Shown piece by piece: positions 1 to 9,204 of a DNA stretch of 64,000 nucleotides (the stretch's first letter is position 1; each line of letters begins with the position of its first letter). The stretch covers positions 310,001-374,000 of the forward strand of contig CAXXIH010000002.1 of assembly GCA_963663365.2 (NCBI GenBank), given 5' to 3'. This DNA comes from G963663365 sp963663365 (lineage in GTDB: Bacteria; Hinthialibacterota; Hinthialibacteria; Hinthialibacterales; G963663365). The notes below the pieces were generated by a model that did no database searches, had not been told where the DNA came from, and saw nothing but the letters and a program-made list of their open reading frames with translations. The position numbers and the translations under genes were made by a program.

Positions 1-2
1 GG

Positions 3-392
3 CTCACCGCCGCCGACATGAATTTAGCGGAAGGCTCAAACCATTATTGGTCACAAAAGTCGGCCAATGAAGGCGTCGTACGAGAGGGTTCATGGGCTGT
101 GAAAGTCGAACGAGCGGGAACGTATGAGTTTGAATTACGGCGTTGGCCCCGGGAAGTGAATCGACCAATTCACGCGGCTGTGAACGCTCAAAGCAAGGTT
201 ATTGAGGCTACAGAAGCGCATCTGCAAATCGGAGACTATGATCTCAACCGTCCGGTGTCACCGGATATGACTGCCGCCGTGTTTTGTGTGCCACTCAAGA
301 CCGGCACCACCACCGTGAGGGCCGAATTGGTGGAAGATGACGGCCAATCATCGCCTGTCTATTGGATCTACGTTAGACGAATCGGCCCGTGA
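3..392 (+). CDS. arylsulfatase, C-terminal fragment (cut by left edge)
   Basis: The reading frame is open through the left edge (codons Leu-Thr-Ala-Ala-Asp precede the first ATG at 18), so only the last 130 or so residues are present. The segment GTYEFELRRWPRE followed by an all-beta tail ending in YWIYVRRIGP is typical of the C-terminal domain of exported type I arylsulfatases (alkaline phosphatase superfamily). The catalytic Cys/Ser-x-Pro-x-Arg site would lie outside the window. Sulfatases of this class remove sulfate esters from polysaccharides in the periplasm or outside the cell, which fits the sugar-active neighbours further along. The family call rests on the tail alone, so the substrate cannot be named. 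Confidence 0.72.
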   Translation, partial: LTAADMNLAEGSNHYWSQKSANEGVVREGSWAVKVERAGTYEFELRRWPREVNRPIHAAVNAQSKVIEATEAHLQIGDYDLNRPVSPDMTAAVFCVPLKTGTTTVRAELVEDDGQSSPVYWIYVRRIGP

Positions 393-587
393 GACAAAAT
401 CCAGAATCTCTCAATTAAGTGTCTGCAAATGAACAAAGTCTGTAATTTGTGAACATCTTTGCCGCAACGACACCTTATTTCCGGCATTTGGATATGGGGG
501 GATCTTATTCGACACGACTAAAGGCTTCATGATAAAATGCACCGATTGAATATGCCCCTCCCGGCGAGTCAGAAAGAGGCAAGAACC

Positions 588-2678
588 GTGAGAAAAGTAA
601 TCTTATCCGCAATCTATACTACGATTTTTGCAGTCACAGCGCTTTCGGCCTCCATAGTCGAAACCCATTGGTTAGCCACCGGTGAAGAAATCTATGAGAA
701 CGGCTTTATGTCAATGTGTATGAGGAATCCTGCGGGCGGTGTGGGACTTTTCAATATGGAGTTGATCGAAAACGATGCCGCAGGCTCTGGCCTGAGCGAA
801 AAAGGTGTGTCTGAAGATATCGTATGGGGTAAGAATCAGGCCCGCAAGATTCTCAATGTTGAGGATTCGCGCGCCGAGAAAGCCTGGATCGTAATTTTTA
901 CGAATACGGAGAATCCCAAGCATCCGCTAACATTCAATGTGAACGGATTTGAAGGACAGATTGTAAAGACCAATCGTGAAGTTTACCGTTGGGTGGAATT
1001 TCCGGTTTCTTATCTCAAGAAAGGCCGCAATGTCATCGAACTGTCTTGCCCGGAAGCGATATCGGAAGAAGACGGATGGAGCTTGTATTTGGCTCGGGCC
1101 GATGAATATGAAGATGGCGGCGGCGATCCGAAAAATGCCGGTGAGACTTCATTCAAATCTACGGATGGAGGGAAACGTTGGAAAAAAAGTCCATTCGGTC
1201 AGGATGAAAAAACAAAAGCGGAATACTCCGTTCGTCTGAGTTTGGATCGTTATGTACAAAGCGGATGGCTGGCGACGCCGGTCGTCGATTTGTGGCGCGG
1301 CGAGGACACAAATTTCATCTTAACCCAAAAGGGCGTCAAAAAACTTCGTATTCACGTTGGGGGGAAGACACCGGAAGGCACAGAGATCGTTTATTTTATG
1401 CGCGCCGGCTTGGAAGCAAGCCCTATGGGCGAAGGATGGAGCGAATACGAGGAGATCGGCACAGGCTCCGAACTCAATCTCGATTTAGACGGCGAGAAAA
1501 TCAACCACCGTTATATTCAACTCAGGATGGAACTAAAAACAGCGAATCCGTTGCATACGCCACTTGTGCAATCGATTCGTATCGATGCAGAGTTGTCTGA
1601 GAACTACAAACTGCCGCAAAATATCCATGTACTGGAATGCGACAATCCGCCCATCCGCTATTCGTCTATCAGATGGGAATGGGAACCATGGGACCGTCCC
1701 GAATTTGAGGAAGTCAAAGAACGTGAGAGTTTGGATGAGGTTATCGCCGGAAGCCGCACGGAATTCGACGCTCAGGTGAAACTGCTGGATCATGCTACCA
1801 AACGCTGGGATAACACCGATCCTTTACCTGAATACCCCGGCTGGGATGCATTAAGTATTCTGAACCGCATTGAAAGAGTCGGCACAGGAGGGATGTGTAT
1901 CCAACTTAATAATCTACTGGGCGGCTTTTGTATCGCTTACGGTTGGCAGGCTCGGCATGTGAATATCGTTTCGCATGAGGTATGCGAGGTGTGGAACGAT
2001 GACTATGGAAAATGGATTTATATCGATGCCAGTTCGGTCAACCATTACAACTATGACTTGGAAACCTGCGAACCTCTGAGTTTGTTGGAGCTTCACCAAC
2101 GGTTTCTCGATGCGAATTTCCCGGACCGCCCCATCGATTGGATGAACGATTCCCTTCATGTGCGGACTCCTGAAGGCGACTATGGCATTGGGCAAGGTTC
2201 ATTGACCCATCATATGTATCCATGGAGCGGGGCATCACTGGCCGCGCATTTGCGTATCGTGCCGCGCAACAATTGGTATGAAAAACCATATCCACGCCCC
2301 CTGACACACGGTAAAACCTGGTGGCCCTGGGATGGTTATATCAATTGGTACGACGAACGTACGCCGCCCAAAAGACAATACTCATGGCACACCGACCGTC
2401 CCCGGGATATGTGGCCGGACCTCAATAAGGTGCATGTCGATGCAGTCAGTGGCTACGGAAACGACCGTCTCTTTTTGCGCTTTGAAACCTACACTCCCAA
2501 CTTTAGTCACTTTGAAGTTAATGTGGACGAACAAGGCTGGAAAACGGTTGGTGACCGCTGGGCATGGATTCTGCAATCAGGCCTGAATACATTGAAAGTG
2601 CGTGCCGTAAGCATGCTAGATGTAAAAGGCAAACCATCGATTATTCGCCTGAATCACGCCAATGCCTCGATGAAATAG
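588..2678 (+). CDS. secreted transglutaminase-like (papain-fold) protein
   Basis: I place the start at the GTG at 588, because a GAGG-type ribosome site lies just upstream and translation then begins directly with a signal peptide (VRKVILSAIYTTIFAVTAL). A longer frame is open from the ATG at 537. Of 696 residues, the first 400 or so look like beta-sandwich modules. A transglutaminase-like core follows, with Cys437 in GGMCIQ, His463 in SHEVCEVW and Asp480 in WIYIDAS; spacing and order match the Cys-His-Asp triad of that superfamily. Such enzymes act as peptidases, amidases or cross-linkers; the true reaction here is unknown. The gene is convergent with the FG-GAP gene that ends 41 bp away. Confidence 0.72.
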   Translation: MRKVILSAIYTTIFAVTALSASIVETHWLATGEEIYENGFMSMCMRNPAGGVGLFNMELIENDAAGSGLSEKGVSEDIVWGKNQARKILNVEDSRAEKAWIVIFTNTENPKHPLTFNVNGFEGQIVKTNREVYRWVEFPVSYLKKGRNVIELSCPEAISEEDGWSLYLARADEYEDGGGDPKNAGETSFKSTDGGKRWKKSPFGQDEKTKAEYSVRLSLDRYVQSGWLATPVVDLWRGEDTNFILTQKGVKKLRIHVGGKTPEGTEIVYFMRAGLEASPMGEGWSEYEEIGTGSELNLDLDGEKINHRYIQLRMELKTANPLHTPLVQSIRIDAELSENYKLPQNIHVLECDNPPIRYSSIRWEWEPWDRPEFEEVKERESLDEVIAGSRTEFDAQVKLLDHATKRWDNTDPLPEYPGWDALSILNRIERVGTGGMCIQLNNLLGGFCIAYGWQARHVNIVSHEVCEVWNDDYGKWIYIDASSVNHYNYDLETCEPLSLLELHQRFLDANFPDRPIDWMNDSLHVRTPEGDYGIGQGSLTHHMYPWSGASLAAHLRIVPRNNWYEKPYPRPLTHGKTWWPWDGYINWYDERTPPKRQYSWHTDRPRDMWPDLNKVHVDAVSGYGNDRLFLRFETYTPNFSHFEVNVDEQGWKTVGDRWAWILQSGLNTLKVRAVSMLDVKGKPSIIRLNHANASMK

Positions 2679-2719
2679 CAGCAAAAATCGTTTTCGCGGT
2701 GAATCGAATAAATCGAAAT

Positions 2720-3916
2720 CTACGGGATCCGTTGATTCACATAGAGGCGGACGTTGCCGGTAGAACTGCCGACCGCGACGACATCCAGGTCGCCATCGCC
2801 ATCCATATCCTCTGAAGCACAACCGGCTCCGGCCATACCGCCGTCATCGAGCGGCATGCGTTTCCAGGACCTGTATTGTTTATCGGCAGCGTAATAGAGG
2901 TAATAGCTTTTTGTGTCTCCCCGATCTCCGACAAGGACTTCGGAAATCCCATCATCGTTCAGATCAGCGCAAAGTAATCCATGCCCGACTCGGATGGTGT
3001 TATCAATTACGATCCGCTCCATTTGAAGCGGATTGCCATTTTGCGGGAAATACAGTGCAACTTCATTGCCATGGCGGGGTTCGATGGAGGCATAAAAAAC
3101 AGTATTACCGGCCTGGCCCGGCTCGACTTCGCTGCTGCCTTTGCTCAATTCATTCAGTTGATGCCCTTGATGCCAAAGGGTACATACGGTTCCGCTCTTT
3201 GCATAATGCAGCTGGGAGATTCCTTCATAACTCGCAATCAACAATGAAAACGTCTTTTTCGCGTCATCGTATAATGGCGTAAGACCATGGATAACATGCA
3301 ACTTGTCATAAAAGACTTCCGTGGGCCAAGGCATGGATTTAGGGTCATCAGGCACAATCGAACGTTTGATACGGACGGGAGCCTGCAAATACTCCGGGGG
3401 CTTGGTTCCCTTCCCCATTAACGGCGCGCCCACCAATTCTTCCTTGCCATCACCATCCAAATCCACCCAGGCGACGCGGTGCATCATCGGCTCGCGATCA
3501 ATCGGATAGGGTTTCCAGAGCGCCGTAGCATCATCGCCCTGTTCCAACCAACAGACAGCGCCCTTTTCCACACTATCGCCAAAATCGAATTCGTATCCCA
3601 AAGCCATATCGAGATCGCCGTCACCATCGATATCTTTCGGAGCAATGGTTAATGGGCGGGTGATCGATTCGGGAGTGATGCGGCGCGGAGTCCATGACGG
3701 ATTTTCATACCAGGCAACCAACCCATCCGTGCCCTCGCGCAGAGCGATGATATCGGGAGCGCCATCTGCGTTGACATCGGCAATTTTCAGCTGATAGCCA
3801 CGTGGAAAATTCTCATCAATCGAAACTGTCGTGAACTGAAACGGTTCACTTTGAGCATACGATGACAGAATCAGCGTGACTGCAAGGATTCCAATCTTTG
3901 GCAAAGATAGTTTCAT
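2720..3916 (-). CDS. secreted FG-GAP/VCBS-repeat beta-propeller protein
   Basis: Starting at the ATG at 3916 gives 398 residues with a signal peptide (MKLSLPKIGILAVTLILSS) and a GAGAG ribosome site; an in-frame GTG lies 12 bp upstream. At least five FG-GAP calcium-loop motifs of the D-x-D-x-D-G type are visible (for example DIDGDGDLD, VDLDGDGKEE, DLNDDGISE and DMDGDGDLD near the C-terminus), which predicts a seven-bladed propeller resembling integrin-alpha or fungal lectin propellers. No catalytic residues are recognised. Such proteins are usually extracytoplasmic binding or lyase-like modules. It is probably monocistronic, with a 200 bp gap to the MFS gene upstream on the same strand. Confidence 0.75.
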   Translation of the reverse strand: MKLSLPKIGILAVTLILSSYAQSEPFQFTTVSIDENFPRGYQLKIADVNADGAPDIIALREGTDGLVAWYENPSWTPRRITPESITRPLTIAPKDIDGDGDLDMALGYEFDFGDSVEKGAVCWLEQGDDATALWKPYPIDREPMMHRVAWVDLDGDGKEELVGAPLMGKGTKPPEYLQAPVRIKRSIVPDDPKSMPWPTEVFYDKLHVIHGLTPLYDDAKKTFSLLIASYEGISQLHYAKSGTVCTLWHQGHQLNELSKGSSEVEPGQAGNTVFYASIEPRHGNEVALYFPQNGNPLQMERIVIDNTIRVGHGLLCADLNDDGISEVLVGDRGDTKSYYLYYAADKQYRSWKRMPLDDGGMAGAGCASEDMDGDGDLDVVAVGSSTGNVRLYVNQRIP

Positions 3917-4123
3917 ATCATCTCTCACAATCTTAGTTTGAATCGAGCCATACGGTTTAAGCTAATCTTCAAGAGAACCGGTTTCAATACACCTCACCGA
4001 AAAACCACGGCTATGCTAACCCAATACAGAGGGTGCAAAACAGCGGCTCATCAGGAGATTCGCCCTCCCCCGGTCATTCATAGATCGGAATTAAAAAAGC
4101 AATTCTAGCAACATCTCACCAGG

Positions 4124-5440
4124 TTAGTCTTCAACTTCAGGCAATTTTAGTCCCAGAGCGGCTCCAATCAAACCGATCACAGAAAGTAAAAGCAACATGC
4201 CATCCGCATGAATATAGGGTGTCAATACGCCAAGTAAGCCACTGGCAAGCAGAACCAGACCGATAACGGTATTGCTCACCGCCACATAGTCAGTGCGTTT
4301 TGTTCCGCCAGCCATATCGAGCAAGTAGGTTTTACGTCCAATACGCACACCATTATGGGCAATCGCCAAAAGGAAGAAACCGGCCAAAGCCACCCAGCCC
4401 AATCCGGCCTTGAGAAGTCCCAGGTTATAAATGCCATACAATAGAACGCCCGTAACTGAGGCCACTGCTGAAGCGGCAATCAAAACCATTTTGCTGGAGC
4501 GGTCCGAATAACGGCCCCAAAACAGACTGCTAACCGAAGCCGCAGCACCGCTGGCAAGTATAAAAAGCGGCAGCAGTTTCCCGCTACCTGATTCATTCGC
4601 CAAGACAACATAATAAGGCCCCGCAAGGGCCGTAGAAACAAATAGCGAACGGACAATGACGAAATGGCGGAATGCCGCATCTGTCCTTAGAATATTGAGA
4701 CTTTTTAACGCTTCGAAAAAAGCGTTTCCGCCACCTTCGGTTTCGCCGGGTGTTTCGTAAATCTTAAGCACAAATCCCATACAGAGAAACCAAGCCGCCG
4801 AAGCGGCCACAAACATCACAGCAAATATGGAGGGATGAGCCCCCTCTTTTACCCATGGAATTAATGTAAGCCCGACGACCAATGTCAACAACCCCGAAAC
4901 AGCGGCCGTGATACCGGTCAATCTCCCCCGGCGGGTTTTGGGGATGGTCTTGCCAATGACATCTTTAAAGGCAACCGAACTGAGGCCGCGAGCAAGACTG
5001 AAAAAAGCCAGCGTTAAAATAACTGCAATTCCTGCCATGGCGCCATGCAAAAACAGGGCGGTAGCGGCAAAGATCAATAAGGCAATTCCTTGGAGCAAAG
5101 CGCTTAAAACCCACGCATACTTGCGGCGCGGCTGTTTTCTAACCGCGGCAGCAATAAGCAACTGCGGAAGCAGGGATAAAGATTCACGCACAGGAACCAA
5201 CAACCCAATCCAAAAACCGGATGCATCGACGGCGCTCAGCAGCCAGGGCAGAACGGTTTTTGCATTGGAAATTTCATCGGCCAATTTCCCAAATGTCTGG
5301 GCCACACCGATTTTGAAAAAGTTGCCCGGGACTTCACGGCATGCAGAATCAGGGATATCTTTGCAAACACGCGCATCTTCCTCAAAAAGATAATCATATA
5401 ACTGGTCTATTAGATGGGGCTCTTTTTGTGATTGATTCAT
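4124..5440 (-). CDS. major facilitator superfamily transporter
   Basis: A 438-residue polytopic membrane protein with about twelve hydrophobic segments. An unusually long hydrophilic N-terminus (about 60 residues, rich in acidic residues and Cys) precedes the first segment. A basic cytoplasmic loop (KTIPKTRRGRLTG) after the fourth to fifth segment corresponds to the MFS motif A region (RRGR), and a second, weaker copy (RIGRKTYLLD) lies in the C-terminal half. Substrate is not predictable; the neighbours suggest a sugar or organic acid. The ribosome site is weak (CAGAG) and the start is not certain. Nothing in the gene looks broken. Confidence 0.7.
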   Translation of the reverse strand: MNQSQKEPHLIDQLYDYLFEEDARVCKDIPDSACREVPGNFFKIGVAQTFGKLADEISNAKTVLPWLLSAVDASGFWIGLLVPVRESLSLLPQLLIAAAVRKQPRRKYAWVLSALLQGIALLIFAATALFLHGAMAGIAVILTLAFFSLARGLSSVAFKDVIGKTIPKTRRGRLTGITAAVSGLLTLVVGLTLIPWVKEGAHPSIFAVMFVAASAAWFLCMGFVLKIYETPGETEGGGNAFFEALKSLNILRTDAAFRHFVIVRSLFVSTALAGPYYVVLANESGSGKLLPLFILASGAAASVSSLFWGRYSDRSSKMVLIAASAVASVTGVLLYGIYNLGLLKAGLGWVALAGFFLLAIAHNGVRIGRKTYLLDMAGGTKRTDYVAVSNTVIGLVLLASGLLGVLTPYIHADGMLLLLSVIGLIGAALGLKLPEVED

Positions 5441-5783
5441 TCAAAAAATCTCTGGATTATTTGGGGCCAACTGTTTGCTTTTTTGCCGCAATGCCCAATA
5501 ACTGTTCGTGTGGAATCATTAAAACCGAATCACTAAAGAATCGCTAGAATAGGCATTTCCCTCCCAAACCGCCATGAACCGTACCGAAAACATAGTGTAG
5601 AGCGGCTCATCACACACACCACAACACACTGATATTTATCAGCTTACAGCCTCTACCTCATTGCAATGCCAGATTTTGACTTCAAATTAAGTTTTTCATC
5701 ATTTACTTATCCCCATCATGCGCAATCAGTGGCATAATCCCAAAAGGTACACAATTTTGACTAGTAGGAACGAGGAGAAGAGA
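5441..5783. other. intergenic region between divergent MFS and EEP genes
   Basis: This stretch of 343 bp holds no convincing gene. It must contain the promoters of both divergent genes. A perfect 14-bp inverted repeat (5629-5642) is the only structured element I noticed. The 3' end carries a clear ribosome site (GAGGAG) for the endonuclease/phosphatase-fold gene starting at 5784. Confidence 0.5.
5629..5642. promoter_or_regulatory. 14-bp palindrome, possible operator
   Basis: CTGATATTTATCAG has perfect 6-bp arms around a TT centre. It lies between the divergent MFS and EEP genes, about 140 bp before the latter's start. A regulator-binding site is possible, but a short AT-rich palindrome can occur by chance. 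Confidence 0.25.
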
Positions 5784-6908
5784 ATGAAAAGAAGGGACTT
5801 TCTGCTTACATCAGCGGCAGCCGCGACAACAACTTTTATCACGCCACAGGTCATAGCCCGTTCAAAAGACCGCGGCCCCGCTCCATTTACGCCAGGAGAT
5901 GCCAAACGAATTACAAAAGTGGTTGGGCAATTGCGGAAAATCAGCAAAGAGCGTCGCGATCAGCTCACTGCAAATCTGGAAAATAAAACCGCCGATGTGC
6001 TAACCAATAGTCTCAGCGAACTCGATGAGATTGAAGTGGTCAACTCCAATGCCGACGCCAAGCCGGGAGAGACATTGCGAATTGTATCTTGGAATACGGA
6101 ACGCGGCAGACATTGGCCGTACTGTGCCAAACTCATTCGCGAACACCCCGCGCTCCAAAATCCCGATTTTGTATTTTTGGGTGAGATGGATATGGGGATG
6201 GCGCGGTCTTGGAATAAACATACAACACGAGAATTGGCTGCCGAATTGCAGATGAATTACGCATACGGGATTGAAGTCTTAGAACTATCAGGCGGTGAAG
6301 AACAAGAACGTATCGACTATCCCGGTGAGAACGAATGGGGTTATCACGGAAACGCGATTCTTTCGAAATATCCATTGCACGATATTCGTGTGCTTCGTTT
6401 TCCGGGGATTCAATTTTGGTATGAGCATTACCAAAAACGCCTGGGAGGCCGTAACGCCGTCCTGGCCCGTGTCAATATTGGGGGTAAGGATGTCACCGTA
6501 GGCACAACCCATCTTGAAAGCCACGACGAAGGCAGAATCCGTCAGCAGCAGATCGGTTTGATTTTGAAAGAACTTGACCAACATGCCCAAGGTATGCCCG
6601 TGATCTTCGGGGGAGATCTAAACGAAAAACCCGGACAACCACTGTTCAAACTCTTAGAAGACGCCGATTTCGTTGTGGATAACTGTAATGAAATGGAAAA
6701 GCCAACCGCGATGGATTGCGTTGACGGAAAAATAACTTTCCGAGATCACCATATCGATTATATCTTCGTGCGTGATTGCGAACCCATTCATGACGTGACA
6801 TCGCCGAAAGTCGTGCCTTCGGTTTATCCACCGGTATTGGAAGGCAAGCCACTCGAGGGCAAATTTCTGGGAGACCACGCAGTTGTGTCGTGCAAAGTGA
6901 AATTGTAA
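5784..6908 (+). CDS. Tat-exported endonuclease/exonuclease/phosphatase family protein
   Basis: The ATG at 5784 is preceded by a strong GAGGAGAAG ribosome site and begins a twin-arginine signal (MKRRDFLLTSAAAATTTF), so the upstream in-frame extension is discarded. The 374-residue product has the DNase I-like fold motifs in order: RIVSWNTERG, the metal-binding Glu in GEMD, HGNAILSKYP, GTTHLESH, GGDLNEKPGQ, HHIDYIFV and the final GDHAVVSCKV. The family includes nucleases, sphingomyelinases and inositol phosphatases; export through Tat argues for a folded metalloenzyme acting on an external phosphodiester or phosphate ester. Substrate unknown. It is convergent with the Gfo/Idh gene. Confidence 0.82.
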   Translation: MKRRDFLLTSAAAATTTFITPQVIARSKDRGPAPFTPGDAKRITKVVGQLRKISKERRDQLTANLENKTADVLTNSLSELDEIEVVNSNADAKPGETLRIVSWNTERGRHWPYCAKLIREHPALQNPDFVFLGEMDMGMARSWNKHTTRELAAELQMNYAYGIEVLELSGGEEQERIDYPGENEWGYHGNAILSKYPLHDIRVLRFPGIQFWYEHYQKRLGGRNAVLARVNIGGKDVTVGTTHLESHDEGRIRQQQIGLILKELDQHAQGMPVIFGGDLNEKPGQPLFKLLEDADFVVDNCNEMEKPTAMDCVDGKITFRDHHIDYIFVRDCEPIHDVTSPKVVPSVYPPVLEGKPLEGKFLGDHAVVSCKVKL

Positions 6909-6968
6909 CGGCACAGACCGTGTGTTTTCGATTTGCGGTATTGGACTATGCAAGCGCCGGTTTTGGAA

Positions 6969-8063
6969 TTAGACCAGCGGCAGTTGTACCGGGCATCCGG
7001 TCTCGTAACATTTTAGCGCGGCAAAGACAACCTCATGAGTGTGGATCGCATCATCCAAGTTGCAATGTGATTCGCGGTCATTGAGTATGCAGTCAACAAA
7101 ATGATCCATCTGCCCCTGGAAGGGGTGATGCGTTACATCCGAGCTGTCCGGCAATATCGTCGGGAGTGTGACCCAGTTTTTCTGTCCGGGGAATTTATGG
7201 GACCAGATACGGTTGTCCTTAACCGAGCCTTTATCACCGAAAATCTGGATGGGAAATGTATAAGGCATGATGCAGTCGAAATTAACGGAGACTTTTCCAA
7301 CAACGCCGTTCTCAAACTTAAGCAAAAAGATTTCCAATCCCTCATACTCAAGAGGCGGTTTGTTATCGGACCATTCACCGGTGTAATAGTTATATTCCCG
7401 TTGGCAGCCTTTACGCCATCCGCCCCGATAGGCAAAGACTTCGGCAACCCGCGCGGCCTTATTGGCACCCTGTCCGGCAAACCACCGCGCTGCATCCAAA
7501 GCATGGCAGCCACCTAAAAGCATTGCGGAGATTCCGGTCTCTTTTTTGCGGCCATCTTCAAAACCGGACCACCAACCGGCAATGTTGGATTGATAATCCG
7601 TTTCGACACAATAGATATTGCCGAAAGCGTCATCGGCGGCCATGGTTTTAATCGTTTCAAAAAGAGGATTCCACCGCAGCACAAATGAAACGACGGTTTT
7701 CACCCCGGCTTTTTTCACGGCGTTGCCCATGGCATGGATTTCTTCGACGGTATTAGCAATCGGCTTTTCAATGACCAGGTGTTTACCGGCTTCGGCGGCC
7801 TCTATTGTGTTCTCAGCATGGATCTGCTGCGGTGTGCAAATTGAAACAATGTCAACACCATCATGTTTCAGCGCCTCGCCCAGGTCGGTATACGCACATT
7901 CGCTGCCAAGCCCGGCATCAGCCGCGCGACGCTCAGCACTCTCCCGCTTTCGGCTCGAAACAGCCACAACGCGGGTATTCGGATTGTTTTGAAAGGCCTT
8001 CACGTGTTCGCCGGAAACCCAGCCTGCGCCATGAATGAGTACACCGAGTTGTTTGCTTGCCAT
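6969..8063 (-). CDS. Gfo/Idh/MocA family NAD(P)-dependent oxidoreductase
   Basis: A 364-residue protein with an N-terminal Rossmann motif (VLIHGAGWVSGEH), the family hallmark EKPIANT and a C-terminal alpha/beta dimerisation domain. Family members oxidise or reduce sugars, inositols and sugar acids. The second domain carries GGCHALDAARWF, which supplies the usual His of the catalytic site, and the acid/base Lys is in EKP. Cytoplasmic, no signal peptide. An AGGAG ribosome site lies 11 bp before the ATG. It is last in a same-strand series (FAD oxidoreductase, URO-D protein, then this gene), so it probably works on the same compound as those. Confidence 0.88.
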   Translation of the reverse strand: MASKQLGVLIHGAGWVSGEHVKAFQNNPNTRVVAVSSRKRESAERRAADAGLGSECAYTDLGEALKHDGVDIVSICTPQQIHAENTIEAAEAGKHLVIEKPIANTVEEIHAMGNAVKKAGVKTVVSFVLRWNPLFETIKTMAADDAFGNIYCVETDYQSNIAGWWSGFEDGRKKETGISAMLLGGCHALDAARWFAGQGANKAARVAEVFAYRGGWRKGCQREYNYYTGEWSDNKPPLEYEGLEIFLLKFENGVVGKVSVNFDCIMPYTFPIQIFGDKGSVKDNRIWSHKFPGQKNWVTLPTILPDSSDVTHHPFQGQMDHFVDCILNDRESHCNLDDAIHTHEVVFAALKCYETGCPVQLPLV

Positions 8064-8148
8064 TCTTTCTAATCTCCTGGGTAATCTCCAACGATAGCAT
8101 ACTACCGAATCGATTCATTCAAAACCGGTTAGAAACGATTCAATCCAT

Positions 8149-9177
8149 TCAGCCGTATTGACGCACGGACTTAATCATCGCCCGCATATTCTCTTCCGGC
8201 GTATCGCGGGGATTCATTTCGCCGGTATTGAACAGATAGCCTCCCCCGGAACATCCAACATCGATAATTCGTGCGGTTTCAGCCGCCACTTCATCAGGAG
8301 TTCCGCGCATTAACACTTCAATAGGATCAAGATTTCCGGAAAAGCAGTTCTTTCCATCCAGGGATTGCCGGACTTCGGCAAGGTCGGCTGCCGGGCCGCA
8401 ATTGATAATATCGGCCCCGAGTTCCGTTTCCGCCAAAAGATAAGGCGTAGAGATTTCACTATTATGCAAGTGCACAATGGCACCACATTCATGTGCTCTT
8501 TCAATCAGCTTTTTGCATGGAGACAAGGCAATCTGCCTATATTGATCCAAAGAGAGCATTCCCGAAAAAGCATTACAGTCACCAATCCATACAGCGTGCG
8601 CACCGGCCCGGACTTGCGCTTCGATATAGCAAGCCTGTAATTCAACAAAAAAATCACACGCTTCGGCCAGTAAACTTGGATTTGAGATCGCCAATATCAT
8701 GGTCTCTTCCAAGCCAAACAGTAATCCAACAGCGCTATACGGGGCAGCACAACTGCCTTCAATGAGGACCGTATCGCCAAAATGTTCTTTCATAAGCCGG
8801 ATGGCTTTGAGTTTCTCAGGCATACGTCCGGCGCTTTCCGGATCGGGGATTGTGAGCCCGGCCAAGGTCTCACGGGCCGCGGGCAGATACTGTGTTGTGG
8901 CCCGGAGGATGTTGTTTTCTCCATGCGTGCCGACACCTAAAGGCTCCATTTCAAAACAGTCATCGACTTGCAGCCAAGCCCAGTCGTAATCGAATTCCTC
9001 GATTGCGGCAATCCAAACCTCGGCTATCTTGCCGCCATCTTGGCACATTTCCTCATATGAATACTTGCCATACCATTTGACATCGAATTCTTCCGAACAG
9101 GCGAAGACCGGTAACCGGTCCGGTTTTTCCAGCGTTATTGCTTTTTGGATATCATCAAGAACGCCTTGGTATGCCAT
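8149..9177 (-). CDS. uroporphyrinogen decarboxylase family protein (methyltransferase-like), copy 1
   Basis: A 342-residue URO-D fold protein (N-terminal ITLEKPDRLPVFACSEEF; C-terminal GGYLFNTGEMNPRDTPEENM). The N-terminal line and C-terminal TPEEN signature resemble the MtaA/MtbA/CmuA methylcobamide methyltransferase branch rather than true haem-pathway HemE. At the position where MtaA has His-x-Cys for zinc, this copy has HLHN, and Cys residues occur nearby in NCGPAAD and GCSGGG, so the metal site is altered. No corrinoid protein is encoded in the window. It lies 27 bp downstream of the FAD oxidoreductase gene in the same orientation; a methyl-transfer or decarboxylation role is inference. 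Confidence 0.8.
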   Translation of the reverse strand: MAYQGVLDDIQKAITLEKPDRLPVFACSEEFDVKWYGKYSYEEMCQDGGKIAEVWIAAIEEFDYDWAWLQVDDCFEMEPLGVGTHGENNILRATTQYLPAARETLAGLTIPDPESAGRMPEKLKAIRLMKEHFGDTVLIEGSCAAPYSAVGLLFGLEETMILAISNPSLLAEACDFFVELQACYIEAQVRAGAHAVWIGDCNAFSGMLSLDQYRQIALSPCKKLIERAHECGAIVHLHNSEISTPYLLAETELGADIINCGPAADLAEVRQSLDGKNCFSGNLDPIEVLMRGTPDEVAAETARIIDVGCSGGGYLFNTGEMNPRDTPEENMRAMIKSVRQYG

Positions 9178-9204
9178 AGTGTTTGATTCTTCCTTTTATG
9201 GCGG

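Noticed and set aside
4908..5393. 161-codon plus-strand frame
   Set aside because: It is the complement of the MFS transporter gene, low in complexity and without a start signal.
8149..9177. Haem biosynthesis hemE
   Set aside because: Sequence and neighbours (FAD oxidoreductase, Gfo/Idh) fit the methyltransferase-like branch, and no other haem genes are present.
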